Shown here: positions 43,769 to 53,547 of the stretch, one piece after another
Layout: each line of letters starts with the position of its first letter
How positions within the stretch are numbered: position 1 is the stretch's first letter
Assembly (NCBI RefSeq): GCF_013204855.1
Contig: NZ_JABMKZ010000005.1
Span: 124,001 to 188,000 of the forward strand
Length of the DNA: 64,000 nucleotides
Direction: 5' to 3'
From: Paenibacillus alba
GTDB taxonomy: Bacteria > Bacillota > Bacilli > Paenibacillales > NBRC-103111
The notes under the pieces: generated by a model
The model's database searches: none
What the model was told of the DNA's origin: nothing
The model's input: only the letters and a program-made list of their open reading frames with translations
Program-made: the position numbers and the translations under genes

Positions 43769-46075
43769 TTAACGATAACAACGAATCTCATAAACAGCTG
43801 CAGATGAATCCCCATTTGTCGCCGTAACCGTCAACCGAAGGCGATCAGTCTGAACGGCTTGATCCAACGTATGTTTAACCAAACGTTGGTAGTTCCCTTC
43901 CACCTTAACGATGGTAACCCATTGTTCTTGAACATACGCCTCGATCGTGTAGTCTTTCGGACATTGAGGATCACGATAGAACGGCTCATAGCGATGATAT
44001 TCTTGAAGCAAATGCCCTGGGAATGTGGCCTCAATCTCACGAATCGTTTGCGAATTCGTCCATTGCAATTGCACATATTGCGGCAGCGGCTGCGCTGGAT
44101 CGGACATCCACATATTGGTGTATTGGTGTGGACGAGTTACACCGCTTGTGACATTGACCGCACCAAAGCTGTGTTGTGCCGGTGTAATGCGGTAACTGAG
44201 TGTGCCTCCATCATTCAAATAGCGGCGCATTTTTCCGCTGCCCATGTCGTATGCCGAAATGTGACCTGGGATAATTCGGTTAGCCGAATGCCATTCAACC
44301 GACGGATTAACACCTAGCTGGAGCTGAACGAAACGGCTGCCAACCGAAGGATCTTGCCAATTCAGCTGCCATTCCACCCAAACATGCTGTCCGACGGGAA
44401 CCGTCAACGTCGTTTCGGCATACACAGCTTCCGTTTCTGTGCGATAATCCCAGATGTGATCGACCGGAATTATTTTGGCCGCCACCTGTTGAGGGCGATC
44501 CGTGTTGTTGCTCAGGCAGACAGAAATGGCTTCAATGCTGCCTCTCTCGATGGCAATCCATTGACCGCGCTTGAAGGTAAGCGGCTCAGCCAGTTGCTTT
44601 CTATTTTCTTGTTCATTTTTGGAACGGAAGCCGAGTGTGAAATCGCGGCTTTCTGGTCCGACGCCATGAATAGATGCGGTGCTGCTGGCGCTAATCGCGG
44701 CCTGCTTAGCAAGATCCGCAGCATCCTCATTCTTGTAGTTCGGAAGGAAGCATCCGTCGCGAAGCAGAGCTTGCTGCAAATTCACGATATGTTCGCCCGA
44801 CATGTCGGACAGGCTCAGCTGGTTGCTCAGCGCGTAAGCAGCACCTGCGCCTGCTGCTTGCCCCATCAGGGCTGTCGTTGACATCACGCGGACAGTTCCG
44901 AGCGCGGCGTGGGTAACGCTGACGTTGCGTCCCGCCATCATTAGGTTGCTAATATCTTTGCTAACCATAATGCGGAATGGAATACCGTAGGGGCCGCAGT
45001 AGCTCTTTTGGGCATATTCGCTCGTTTCGTTGTAGCCTTCCGCACTAGCTGGCTCTGCGGTTGGAGCCAGGAGACCTCCGGGCGTGTGAAGATCGACAAA
45101 CCAACCGCCATAAGCGATCTCGTCCTCGAATACCGTGCGTTTTTGAATGTCATGTTCAGTCATGAAGTAGCGGCCCATAATACGGCGGCTCTCCCGTTTA
45201 CCTGGAACTTGACCGATCCAATCAAGCGCAAGATTGGCTGTTTGTTCCTTCAGAAGCGGATCGCGATTTTTCATCCAATCCCAAATGCCAAGGGTATGTC
45301 TGGTCAGCTCGTGACGAATGTTTTCATTATCGTAAACGGTGTTATAGGGGACACCGATCTCAATCCACCAAAAACCGGATTCCGTATCATAAAAAGTGCG
45401 TCCTTGCTTATAGAAATAGTCAGCATCTTCGTGATGGATCGCCCATTCAGGTGCTTTGAAAGGTACAGGGCGTCCCATATCTTTGGCGCGGAAATGGATG
45501 GAGTTGCCCATCGTATCGGAGCTGGCAGCAAGCGGAGCATGAGGCTCGTTGAACTCATCTCGCCCTTCGGAGCCCCAACGCCACTCGCAGCCGGCCATGT
45601 CAGCAACGATGCCGTCGCCGGTACAGTCGATGAATACTTTTCCGGTAATCTCAAGCTCAGTCTCCGCATTCGCAATAACGGCCTTAATGGAAGTGAGTTT
45701 ACCGTCCGTCACTTGCGCGCTGTGGACAGAGGTATTCAAATGGAAACTCAGATTTGGCGTTTTTACAGCCATGTCGTACATAACCATATCCCAGACGCTG
45801 TTCGTCCAACCGTTTTCACGAATTTTTTCATGATTAACAGCACGTTCTTCAATCAGCAGCTCCGAAATAATGCCTGTTTCTCTGCCATAGGCATGAAAGG
45901 CAGCGGCGCCGTGAGGCGTTACTCGAATTTCAGAGGAGCTGTTGCCCCCAAAAACAGGTCTATCTTGAATAAGACACGTCTGGGCACCCTTTCTTGCAGA
46001 TGCCACAGCGGCGCAAAAGCCGGCTAGTCCGCCACCGCAAACGACAACATCAAATGCTTGTTGAATAGTTTTCAT
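43769..46075 (-). CDS. FAD-dependent oxidoreductase with C-terminal sugar-binding-like region
   Basis: A 768-residue protein. The N-terminal FAD-binding motif VVVCGGGLAGFCAAVASARK lies at about residues 9-28, followed by FGGNSSSEIRV and a GDGIVADMAGCEW segment. This is the PF12831-type FAD oxidoreductase seen in polysaccharide utilisation loci. The last 300 residues are beta-rich and read like one or two carbohydrate-binding or discoidin-like domains. No signal peptide, so it acts in the cytoplasm. Likely role: oxidation of a sugar or polyol from the same pathway as the GH42; not proved. AGGAGG suits the ATG at 46075. A LacI operator lies in its promoter. Confidence 0.82.
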   Translation of the reverse strand: MKTIQQAFDVVVCGGGLAGFCAAVASARKGAQTCLIQDRPVFGGNSSSEIRVTPHGAAAFHAYGRETGIISELLIEERAVNHEKIRENGWTNSVWDMVMYDMAVKTPNLSFHLNTSVHSAQVTDGKLTSIKAVIANAETELEITGKVFIDCTGDGIVADMAGCEWRWGSEGRDEFNEPHAPLAASSDTMGNSIHFRAKDMGRPVPFKAPEWAIHHEDADYFYKQGRTFYDTESGFWWIEIGVPYNTVYDNENIRHELTRHTLGIWDWMKNRDPLLKEQTANLALDWIGQVPGKRESRRIMGRYFMTEHDIQKRTVFEDEIAYGGWFVDLHTPGGLLAPTAEPASAEGYNETSEYAQKSYCGPYGIPFRIMVSKDISNLMMAGRNVSVTHAALGTVRVMSTTALMGQAAGAGAAYALSNQLSLSDMSGEHIVNLQQALLRDGCFLPNYKNEDAADLAKQAAISASSTASIHGVGPESRDFTLGFRSKNEQENRKQLAEPLTFKRGQWIAIERGSIEAISVCLSNNTDRPQQVAAKIIPVDHIWDYRTETEAVYAETTLTVPVGQHVWVEWQLNWQDPSVGSRFVQLQLGVNPSVEWHSANRIIPGHISAYDMGSGKMRRYLNDGGTLSYRITPAQHSFGAVNVTSGVTRPHQYTNMWMSDPAQPLPQYVQLQWTNSQTIREIEATFPGHLLQEYHRYEPFYRDPQCPKDYTIEAYVQEQWVTIVKVEGNYQRLVKHTLDQAVQTDRLRLTVTATNGDSSAAVYEIRCYR

Positions 46076-46093
46076 GATCATAGCCTCCTGAGT

Positions 46094-46109
46094 ATTTACT
46101 CGAGTAAAT
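46094..46109. promoter_or_regulatory. LacI-family operator, perfect 16-bp palindrome
   Basis: ATTTACTCGAGTAAAT, with a central CG, lies just upstream of the FAD-oxidoreductase SD and would block it when bound by the LacI protein encoded at 46206. Confidence 0.7.
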
Positions 46110-46170
46110 TAATTTCATGAGCACATTGTAACACTCCTTTTATTGCTTGCTAAGCATTTATTAAGTATAA

Positions 46171-46184
46171 TTTACACGAGTAGA
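46171..46184. promoter_or_regulatory. Second, imperfect LacI operator
   Basis: TTTACACGAGTAGA differs at two positions from the palindrome at 46094. It is 21 bp before the LacI start, suggesting autoregulation. Confidence 0.55.
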
Positions 46185-46205
46185 AAGTTCGGGGAGGATT
46201 ATTGA

Positions 46206-47195
46206 ATGGCGAGTCGTCAAGAAGTAGCGGAACGTGCTGGTGTCTCCGTTGCCGTCGTATCTTACGTGCTGAACGGCAAGACCAACGTTAAGAAGGAAAC
46301 AAGCGAGAGAGTCCTCGCTGCTATGAAAGAATTGGGATATGAGCCGAATCTATTGGCTAGAAGTTTAAAAACAAAGAAAACGGGACAATTGGCTGTGCTG
46401 GTTAACTATCTCGGGAATCCGTTCGAGGCCGGGTTATTATTGCACATAGAATCCGCGGCGAGAGATGAAGGGTTTCTGGTATTTTTTCAGAGCTACACGG
46501 CGGATACGGAGGAGCAATTAATTTCAACGCTGCGCGGGCGGGTGGATGGTATTATCTTACTTGGACAGCAGCTGATGGCACAGACGTACGAGCGGCTTCT
46601 TGTCTGGGAAGTACCTCTACTATCTGTGACCCAAGGCCCGAAAGTCCAAGAGTGGGGAATTCCCTATATCGATATAGACTGGTCTGTTCTTTACAGGCAG
46701 GCTATTCAACATTTGAAGGACAAAGGGCATACAAGCATCGGTTATATGACGGATGCCGAATCGTCCTCTTACCATGTGAATAGACTGCAACTCTTTCGGG
46801 AGGCTATGCTGGCAGAGGGATTGGAGCTGCGAGAAGAGGCATTGCTAAGCGGGAGAGGGCGATTGGAAAATGCGTCTGAGGTCTTTGGCAAGTATGTGGA
46901 AGGCCAACCTGCGGGACTCTCTTTCAGCGCGATCATTTGCTCCAATGATTTGATGGCAGCAGGTATTCTTGATGTTTGCAAAAAGAAGGGAATTCAGATT
47001 CCGGAGCAATTAGCTATTCTCGGTTCAGAGGATATTTTGATGACTACGCATACTGAGCCTAAATTGACGGTCATTCATTACCCGCGGGACGAAGTGGGAA
47101 AACTTGCGATGAAAATGATGAAGGAGTTAATGGAGAAGCGGCAAGTGGCTTCGTGTACGATATCTGGACACCTACTGATCAGGGGCTCGAGTTAG
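46206..47195 (+). CDS. LacI-family transcriptional regulator
   Basis: A 329-residue repressor. The HTH begins directly (SRQEVAERAGVSVAVVSYVL, residues 3-22), followed by the hinge (YEPNLLARSLKTKKTGQLAV) and a sugar-binding domain. GGGGAGG precedes the ATG. It diverges from the FAD-oxidoreductase gene with two operators in between. Confidence 0.92.
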   Translation: MASRQEVAERAGVSVAVVSYVLNGKTNVKKETSERVLAAMKELGYEPNLLARSLKTKKTGQLAVLVNYLGNPFEAGLLLHIESAARDEGFLVFFQSYTADTEEQLISTLRGRVDGIILLGQQLMAQTYERLLVWEVPLLSVTQGPKVQEWGIPYIDIDWSVLYRQAIQHLKDKGHTSIGYMTDAESSSYHVNRLQLFREAMLAEGLELREEALLSGRGRLENASEVFGKYVEGQPAGLSFSAIICSNDLMAAGILDVCKKKGIQIPEQLAILGSEDILMTTHTEPKLTVIHYPRDEVGKLAMKMMKELMEKRQVASCTISGHLLIRGSS

Positions 47196-47365
47196 AGCTC
47201 CTTCGGTTTGGGCGCAAGGCGGTTTTGTTTTCCAAAAAGATGGCATGTATTATTGGTTTTGTTGATTTAACCCATTTAAATAACACTTTAAAAGCGTTTA
47301 TGGAACAACAGCGTTTGAATATATGGCTCAAAGTTGATCTTTATAGAAACCTACAAAAGAAATCA

Positions 47366-47384
47366 GCCGACGAGATTCGTCGGC
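47366..47384 (-). terminator. Hairpin ending the SMI1/KNR4 gene
   Basis: GCCGACGA, loop GAT, TCGTCGGC (perfect 8-bp stem). On the minus strand it is followed by TGATTTCTTTTG, and it lies 58 bp past the stop of the gene at 47442. Confidence 0.6.
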
Positions 47385-47441
47385 GTATGATTCGTGATTC
47401 TTTACAATTTCAATCAGGATTACATTCCCCTTAACATGAGC

Positions 47442-49178
47442 TCAGTCCAACTCCGCGCGAGTGAATAGATCGTGAATAAGTACCTCATCCTCACAAGCAG
47501 ATTTGAACGCCCTTGCAAACTGTTCTACAGCGGCTCCATGACTTGAGTAGGCACAGAACATATCTGCTTCCGGGTCAAAATGAATCGTGTCCGCGAGCTC
47601 CGGCATCCGCTCATTCAAGAACACCGCCGCCAGTGAAGCCCAATCGTAACCGTTGCCTTCGAAGCCCTCGTCCGCCCGGGTGCCGAATAGCTCGGTCAAA
47701 TAGCTACCGACTGTCAGAATGACAGATTTGCCGCCATTTTTCTGTTTCACCAGGATAAAAGGGGCTATATCCTTCGTTTCTCCTGCAGCTTTCAATGCCT
47801 GTGCAGCTTCCGCTTCCGCTGAAAGCTTTGCTATCACTGCGCTGCGTGCCTCGCCCGTGAAACGGAGAACACCATTCTCCTGAACGATAAGGCCTTCCCC
47901 GATCCGCCCATCCAGCCAATCGCTGATGAAGCCGGGAGCGTACCCTCCTTGGCCGAATTCGCCGCCGAAAGCGATCATTTGATCATAGGTATCCAGATAC
48001 TGCTGACGGCTGGTAGTCGGGTAAGCGTTGGTGTATAGCCAGAACTGCACATCGTACATGAGATGAGACCGCTCATCCGCATGAAATGAGAAATGGCCTT
48101 TTTCCTGGACGATCCGGGTACAGACGCTGCGTATTTTGGACTCCAGCCCTTCCAGCTCAGAGGCTTGACCGCAGAGTTCCGTGAGCAGGGGAGAAAATTT
48201 TCCTTCAGCCACTTTGTGCAGATCGTTCTCTTTATCTTCTTCGGAAGTGTCGTAATCCTCATCCTTCACCAGACCGCGGATGAACGTCTCGAAGTCCGGT
48301 GCCAAGAATGTTATCTCGTAATCATCTTCCTGATCGACATGGATGACTGCAGGTTCGCCGTCCTTCCCACAGTGACGGTAATCCAGCATCACGACATCGT
48401 GCCCTGCCGAAGGGCAGTCACAGATTACTACGCCGATATCCGGATATCCCCACTCCTCAATCATGAACGGACTGCCGAGATCACCGCAGATCGAGTAGCT
48501 TTTGTCGCGCCCGATCCCCATAATTCCCGTTATAGCAATATGATCCTCAGCCCAAGAGGTAGCTTCATCTGTCGGAAAGGAGGTATGATGGGGAACGCCC
48601 CCGTTCTGATGCTTCATCAGAGCGATATAGGCTGCCGGCAGCTTATAGCCCAGTTCTTCTTCTATAGAAGAAATCAGCTCATCCGTAGGCGGATCAGAGA
48701 CATATTGTTCTCTGGCATAGTTACTGTCTTCCCAGAAACTGTCGAGATCCATACCTTCAAAAGGGATCGCTCCCGGGTCTTTCTGTTGCTTGCGGAGTCT
48801 GCGCTGGGATTCGGCCTTTTGTTGTTTTTGCCATTTGCTATGGCTCCAATCTAGCAATCTGGCTGAATGCTGATCGCCAGGATTCAGCTCCAGCGCGGTG
48901 CTTAGCACACCTGCCGCTTCCTCATACCGCTTCATATAGTAATAGGAATAGCCTACGCGAAAATACCACAATGGATCATGTTTTCCCTGCTCAGCAATGA
49001 AAGCAAACTGTTCCAGCGCTTTTTCATACAAACTCAGATTGTTATAAGCCCGACCCATGCTGCTGATCATGTCGTAATCCCTGTCCGCTGGAGGAATCTT
49101 CATCAGAGTGTCTACGATCTGCTGGTGTTCATTATCTTCATGCCACTGCATGATCTGTGCGTGTAGCTCTTGTTCCAT
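47442..49178 (-). CDS. TPR plus SMI1/KNR4 domain protein
   Basis: A 578-residue soluble protein. TPR-like repeats fill about residues 1-115 (DYDMISSMGRAYNNLSLYEK; DPLWYFRVGYSYYYMKRYEE). A SMI1/KNR4 domain follows (about 165-310; IEEELGYKLPAAYIALMKHQ then NGGVPHHTSFP). The C-terminal part resembles YrhA-type and DUF-containing SMI1 relatives. SMI1/KNR4 domains often act as immunity proteins to polymorphic toxins, but no toxin gene is adjacent. Function unassigned. Confidence 0.82.
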   Translation of the reverse strand: MEQELHAQIMQWHEDNEHQQIVDTLMKIPPADRDYDMISSMGRAYNNLSLYEKALEQFAFIAEQGKHDPLWYFRVGYSYYYMKRYEEAAGVLSTALELNPGDQHSARLLDWSHSKWQKQQKAESQRRLRKQQKDPGAIPFEGMDLDSFWEDSNYAREQYVSDPPTDELISSIEEELGYKLPAAYIALMKHQNGGVPHHTSFPTDEATSWAEDHIAITGIMGIGRDKSYSICGDLGSPFMIEEWGYPDIGVVICDCPSAGHDVVMLDYRHCGKDGEPAVIHVDQEDDYEITFLAPDFETFIRGLVKDEDYDTSEEDKENDLHKVAEGKFSPLLTELCGQASELEGLESKIRSVCTRIVQEKGHFSFHADERSHLMYDVQFWLYTNAYPTTSRQQYLDTYDQMIAFGGEFGQGGYAPGFISDWLDGRIGEGLIVQENGVLRFTGEARSAVIAKLSAEAEAAQALKAAGETKDIAPFILVKQKNGGKSVILTVGSYLTELFGTRADEGFEGNGYDWASLAAVFLNERMPELADTIHFDPEADMFCAYSSHGAAVEQFARAFKSACEDEVLIHDLFTRAELD

Positions 49179-49302
49179 CGTTGCCGTATGCCTCCCAAGT
49201 GTGGAAATAGGATTTTCTCTATTTTACCAGAGGGAAGGCTGGGAATGGAAATGATTACCGTTATTGCGAAGTCTGCCTCGAGCGCAGAAGAGAACGCACC
49301 AT

Positions 49303-49716
49303 TTAATTTGCTGCATTTTCGTAGACTTCGTCTGAAACAGGTTCCAGCCATTCCGGCGTGCCTGCCGTGATTGCAATGTGTTCAAACCAACTGTCTTTTG
49401 CGGCGCCATGCCAGTGTTTTACACCATCATGAGTAACAATAACATCGCCAGCTTTTAGGAATTGAGCAGGTTTCCCTTCTTCTTGGTACCAACCTTCGCC
49501 ACCCGTTACTAACAAAAATTGAAATCCATCACGATGGATATGCCAGTTATTTCGGCAGCCCGGTTCAAAGGTCACATTCCCGACACCAACACTCACTTTA
49601 GGATCAGCAATCAATGATTTGAGATAACTTTGACCCACAAAAAATTGTGCATAGGCTTCATTTTTTTCTCCCACTGGAAAAATAACACCATTTTTTACTT
49701 CTTCATGTTTTGCCAT
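49303..49716 (-). CDS. Cupin-domain protein
   Basis: A 137-residue single-domain cupin. Motif 1 (NNWHIHRDGFQFLLVTGGEG) and motif 2 (GDVIVTHDGVKHWHGA) carry the His ligands for a metal. The start at 49716 follows GGAGG. Similar cupins are paired with SDRs in small detoxification operons; it follows the SDR gene closely and both are divergent from a TetR gene. Confidence 0.9.
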   Translation of the reverse strand: MAKHEEVKNGVIFPVGEKNEAYAQFFVGQSYLKSLIADPKVSVGVGNVTFEPGCRNNWHIHRDGFQFLLVTGGEGWYQEEGKPAQFLKAGDVIVTHDGVKHWHGAAKDSWFEHIAITAGTPEWLEPVSDEVYENAAN

Positions 49717-49765
49717 GTTGATTTCCTCCAATATTTTAAACGATTTATTTAACTATTTAGTATGC

Positions 49766-50602
49766 TTAATCGTATGAAAGAGACGTAGATAAGTCACGAT
49801 AAGCATTAATCTGCTTCTGAAGGTCATTCAACTTTTGCTCGATAGCAGTTACTGCATCTTCACCGGCAACCCAGCGTACTGGAGGCTGCTTCTCACTAGC
49901 AATGGTCAGTAGAGCATTAGCAAGTTTGGAGGGATCACCAGCTTGTTTACCGTTCATCTTTTCCCAAGCGGTACGCGTTTCTGCTGTACGATTCGCATAG
50001 TCTTCAATGCTCAACTCAGCCCAATTGGTTGACTCCGGCTCCAACAATTCGGTTCGGAAGAAGCCTGGCTCCACGATCGTGGTGTGAATTCCGAATGGAG
50101 CAACGTCCAAATGGAGAGACTCCATCCAGCCCTCAAGCCCAAACTTTGAAGCGGAATAGGCAACGCAAAAGTCTTGACCAACGAAGCCAGCGAGCGAAGA
50201 AATTGAAATAATATGACCGGAACGAGCTTTGCGCATGACAGGGAGTACAGCTCGGGTGACATTCATTGGCCCAATGAGGTTGGTGTCGATCTGTTTTTGG
50301 ATTTGTAGCGGTGTTAGCTCTTCAAAGAAACCTGCATAGAAGCTCGCTGCATTATTGACCAGAACATCAATTGTTCCGAAATGGTCAACGGCTGCTTTGA
50401 CTGCTGCTTCAGACTCCTGAAGACTGGTAATGTCTAGTTTCACAACTAACAGATTGTCAGTATTGCCGATTGCATTAGTTACTTTATCCGTATTGCGACC
50501 AGTAGCGATTACTTTATGACCTGCTGCCAAGGCTGCTTTTGCAATATCAACCCCCATGCCGCGGCCTGCTCCTGTAATAAACCAAACTTTTTGTTTAAAC
50601 AT
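49766..50602 (-). CDS. SDR-family oxidoreductase
   Basis: A 278-residue classical SDR with TGAGRGMG (residues 11-18), NNAA, a catalytic Ser (ISISSLAG) and YSASK. AGGAGG precedes the ATG. Likely reduces a carbonyl compound; probably repressed by the divergent TetR protein. Confidence 0.92.
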   Translation of the reverse strand: MFKQKVWFITGAGRGMGVDIAKAALAAGHKVIATGRNTDKVTNAIGNTDNLLVVKLDITSLQESEAAVKAAVDHFGTIDVLVNNAASFYAGFFEELTPLQIQKQIDTNLIGPMNVTRAVLPVMRKARSGHIISISSLAGFVGQDFCVAYSASKFGLEGWMESLHLDVAPFGIHTTIVEPGFFRTELLEPESTNWAELSIEDYANRTAETRTAWEKMNGKQAGDPSKLANALLTIASEKQPPVRWVAGEDAVTAIEQKLNDLQKQINAYRDLSTSLSYD

Positions 50603-50638
50603 ATTGTTATCCTCCTGTAGTCAAGAAAATACATAGAA

Positions 50639-50748
50639 GTGCGATATCGCTCATTTGTGTATAATATAATCTAGCTACTGGCTGTCTGCAATGATCAAAC
50701 AAACTCGATTTGCGCCTTATTGCACAAGGCCATAAAATTTGTGCGATA
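50639..50748. promoter_or_regulatory. Putative TetR operators in the SDR/TetR interval
   Basis: GCGATATCGC (50641-50650) is a perfect palindrome. The half-site GTGCGATA occurs at 50639-50646 and again at 50741-50748, and GCACAA/TTGTGC (50722-50744) forms a further inverted repeat. Confidence 0.45.
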
Positions 50749-50777
50749 CTTCTAAGAAAAGCAGGGTGATTACTAAA

Positions 50778-51323
50778 GTGGCAATCGTAGATAGAAGAAT
50801 TCTAAAGTCTCAAGAAGCAATTAAACATGCTTTTATTAACCTAATGTCAGAGAAAAATTTCGACGAAATCACGATGCAGGATATTTCTGACAGTGCGAAT
50901 GTCGGTCGCAGAACCATCTATCATCATTATTTGGACAAATATGACCTGCTGGATAAACTAATTGAAGAACATATCCATGAACTTAGGAAATTATGCGAAT
51001 TAGCATCAGATATGGATTTTATAAAAAGCAATTTACTTTGGTTCGAATATTTTGAAAGTCACTATTCATTTTTTTCGGCAATGTTATCGAGTAAAGGTGC
51101 ACCTTTTTTTCGGAGTCGTTTCCTGAATTTCGTCATTGAGGAGCTAGAAAAAGAAGTGAATATAACGGAAGGAAATAATACAGGTTTAAGTAAAGAAGTC
51201 ATTTTAAAATTCTTCGGTACGGCTTTAGTCGGGATTGTTGAGTCTTATTTTAAAAAAGAAATACTTGATTCACCTCAAAGCATAGCAGAACAAGTAGGCA
51301 TTCTTTTAGACAGGAATCTATAG
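50778..51323 (+). CDS. TetR/AcrR-family regulator
   Basis: A 181-residue TetR protein; HTH EITMQDISDSANVGRRTIYH then HYLDKYDLLD. The start is taken as the GTG at 50778, since the upstream frame overlaps the putative operator. The C-terminal part resembles the TetR_C_33-like domain. Divergent from SDR and cupin. Confidence 0.9.
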   Translation: MAIVDRRILKSQEAIKHAFINLMSEKNFDEITMQDISDSANVGRRTIYHHYLDKYDLLDKLIEEHIHELRKLCELASDMDFIKSNLLWFEYFESHYSFFSAMLSSKGAPFFRSRFLNFVIEELEKEVNITEGNNTGLSKEVILKFFGTALVGIVESYFKKEILDSPQSIAEQVGILLDRNL

Positions 51324-51358
51324 GAGTTGATATTGCTCTCTTTTAGGATAGAACAGCA

Positions 51359-52653
51359 CTACCTCGATGCGCTAATATCAGCAGACGAGCCTTTTTTCCT
51401 ACGGATGAAGCGCCGATCGATGACAAAAGCGATGAGCAAGGACAGGACACCGAGCATAACTGGTACGCCAAACGCTTCAAAAGAAAAGGAGCTCCCTTCC
51501 AGCTTCAAGTGATCAGTGGCGCGATATTCGAGCCGCTTGGCGGCAAATTTCGCCGTCTGGATATCCTCCTGCCCTGCCAAATCCTCGAATGCGGGATCCA
51601 TTGCAAACCGATCCGCCGCGTCGTGGTGCAGGAACAGCAGTTTCGCGCTGCTGCCGCTGCTTTTCCATTGGTTGATGTCTATGGCTGCTGCAGACTCGGC
51701 GTCGGCACCGACGATAATCATCTTCGCCAGCTTCAGCACGTTTGTTATCTGATAACGCGCGACTAGGGTCAGGCCGTGCTTCGTTAAGATCGGTTCGTTC
51801 GCGCTGGAGACGGTCAACGTCGTCGTCGTACCGGAAGCGGCGTATGTATCGAATGCAGCGGACAAATCCAGTTCATCGGCGCCGTTATATAGCAGCACGC
51901 CCGCCTTTACTTTGTTCCATTGATAAGCGTTGTTCAGTACGTACGTAATATGGCTCAACCCAGCAACGAACGGTTTCATCTGGGGGGGTGTCACGTAATC
52001 GTATGAGGGATAGTTCATCTCTTTCGCCACTTTTTTCGCCGCGGCCTCGCCCAACTGCTGGGAGATGACGTATAGCGTAGCATCAATCCCGGATGTGAGA
52101 CCGGCAGAAGATACGATCTTGCCTTGCGGAACGTAGCGCTGACCTTTCACCCACTGGATTTCCGGATATTTTTTAATGAGCCGGCTGATGTCTCCCCAGT
52201 GCGTTGCGGCCGATTTCCCATTCAGCAAGCCGCTATCCGCCAAGTTTCAGCCCCGTTGCAAATGGAGATCAATGTTGTCTTGGAGCCCGAGTGCTTCCGA
52301 ATCCATTCACGGACTGGCGCATATTTTTTCTCATCCAAAATCGGCATAAACGGAATGACGATAATGTCCGGGCTTTTGCCGAGCATCGCATCCATTTCGT
52401 CAAACGAGTAATGCGGGACAACATCAAGTCCGCTGGTTAGTGATTTAATTCCGTGATCGGGGGCAACACCGTATACATTGTAAGCTTCAGTCATCGCAAA
52501 CATCTTGTACGGGACGAGAAAATCGAACACTTCCGTCACTTCGTTCGCCAGCAGCACAGCCACTGTCGGTTTGTTTACGTCATAGTTCGGTACCTTCACA
52601 TCTGGTTGAAGCTGAAAATCATACTGGTATCCGTATCCGTCAATATCTAACAA
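51359..52653 (-). pseudogene. Frameshifted and N-truncated DJ-1/PfpI family gene
   Basis: Two overlapping minus-strand frames make one protein. The first (52653-52222) reads through NKPTVAVLLANEVTEVFDFL to ISICNGAE, which contains the nucleophile-elbow Cys; it then runs out of frame. One missing base near 52243 restores LADSGLLNGKSAATHWGDIS and the rest to 51359. The C-terminus has a membrane helix (VPVMLGVLSLLIAFVIDRR), as in membrane-anchored PfpI relatives. The N-terminal signal or anchor of the family is absent, and the first codons run into the terminator of the XRE gene. Frameshift plus truncation indicate a dead gene. Confidence 0.75.
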
Positions 52654-52670
52654 TGGGTAACAGGAAAGAT

Positions 52671-52701
52671 GCAGCCCGATCGATAAGATCGGGCTGCTTT
52701 T
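52671..52701. terminator. Perfect 11-bp hairpin terminator
   Basis: GCAGCCCGATC (52671-52681), loop GATAA, GATCGGGCTGC (52687-52697), TTTT after it on the plus strand. It lies just past the end of the XRE gene at 52705. Confidence 0.75.
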
Positions 52702-52704
52702 GTA

Positions 52705-53547
52705 TCAATTATTCGATAGAAGCTTATTAAGCTTGGGAATTGTATCGTTCTCGTTAGCCGGTATATTAATCGTGACTGTAAGGTGGGGAGAATCAGATAC
52801 TAGAAAAGATATTTGATCAAATATAAGGAGCCCGGCTGACGGATGATGATTCATTTTCTTTCCTTCAGGTCCATTCAGGACATCGTGCTGGGGCCACCAT
52901 GCCCTGAATTCCGCGCTAACTTGATTCAAATCCCCAATGAGTTCTAGCCACCAAGGATCACCGGCGAATTTACCGTAGTTGGCGCGAAAATTAGCTAAAC
53001 GATGCCGGGCATGCGTTTCCCAGTTTCCTTGAAGCAATTCGCGTACGTATTGCGAAGTGAACGTCCGCCAAACCGTATTTCGTTCGCGCCTCGACATAGC
53101 CCCATAATCCCCATAAATCAAATTTGCAGCCTTGTTCCATGCAACAATATTTAGTCGCTGATCGGTAACATAGGCGGGGCTCGTCCCTTGCAGCTCAAGG
53201 AAGTTCTGAAGTGTCAAACTAATGGTGTTTTCGGCTGGCGTCAGATCGGCCGGCTGCTGCTGGAGGGCTAGCAAAAATAAATGCTTGCGCTCATTCGAAT
53301 CCAGCTGGAGAGCCCGGGCAATGTTTTCTAGCACTTGAGCCGATACCTGAATATTTCGCGCTTGCTCCAGCCATGTGTACCAGTCCACACTGACGCCTGA
53401 GAGCTGCGCAACTTCTCCGCGTCTAAGTCCCGGCGTGCGCCGACGGCCTTCATTAGGCAATCCAGCTTGCTCGGGTGAAATGCGTGCGCGACGTGTCCTC
53501 AAAAACTGCGCCAACTCATCAAGCCGCGTGTTGTTTGATCGTTCCAT
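52705..53547 (-). CDS. XRE-family regulator with MmyB-like ligand domain
   Basis: A 280-residue regulator. HTH near residues 35-75 (TPGLRRGEVAQLSGVSVDWY then TWLEQARN is the standard sequence of this subfamily), followed by the MmyB-like PAS-related domain (LNIVAWNKAANLIYGDY; WRTFTSQYVRELLQGNW). It may control the divergent DHA2 exporter 149 bp away. Confidence 0.92.
   Translation of the reverse strand: MERSNNTRLDELAQFLRTRRARISPEQAGLPNEGRRRTPGLRRGEVAQLSGVSVDWYTWLEQARNIQVSAQVLENIARALQLDSNERKHLFLLALQQQPADLTPAENTISLTLQNFLELQGTSPAYVTDQRLNIVAWNKAANLIYGDYGAMSRRERNTVWRTFTSQYVRELLQGNWETHARHRLANFRANYGKFAGDPWWLELIGDLNQVSAEFRAWWPQHDVLNGPEGKKMNHHPSAGLLIFDQISFLVSDSPHLTVTINIPANENDTIPKLNKLLSNN

Noticed and set aside
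45008..46027. Long plus-strand open frame (339 codons)
   Set aside because: Antisense shadow of the FAD-dependent oxidoreductase, whose motifs are unmistakable.
47153..47434. Plus-strand open frame of 93 codons overlapping the LacI 3' end
   Set aside because: No SD, overlaps the LacI gene in another frame, no family resemblance, and it runs through the hairpin that ends the convergent gene.
48093..48854. Plus-strand open frame of 253 codons
   Set aside because: Antisense shadow of the TPR-SMI1 gene; no SD or family pattern.
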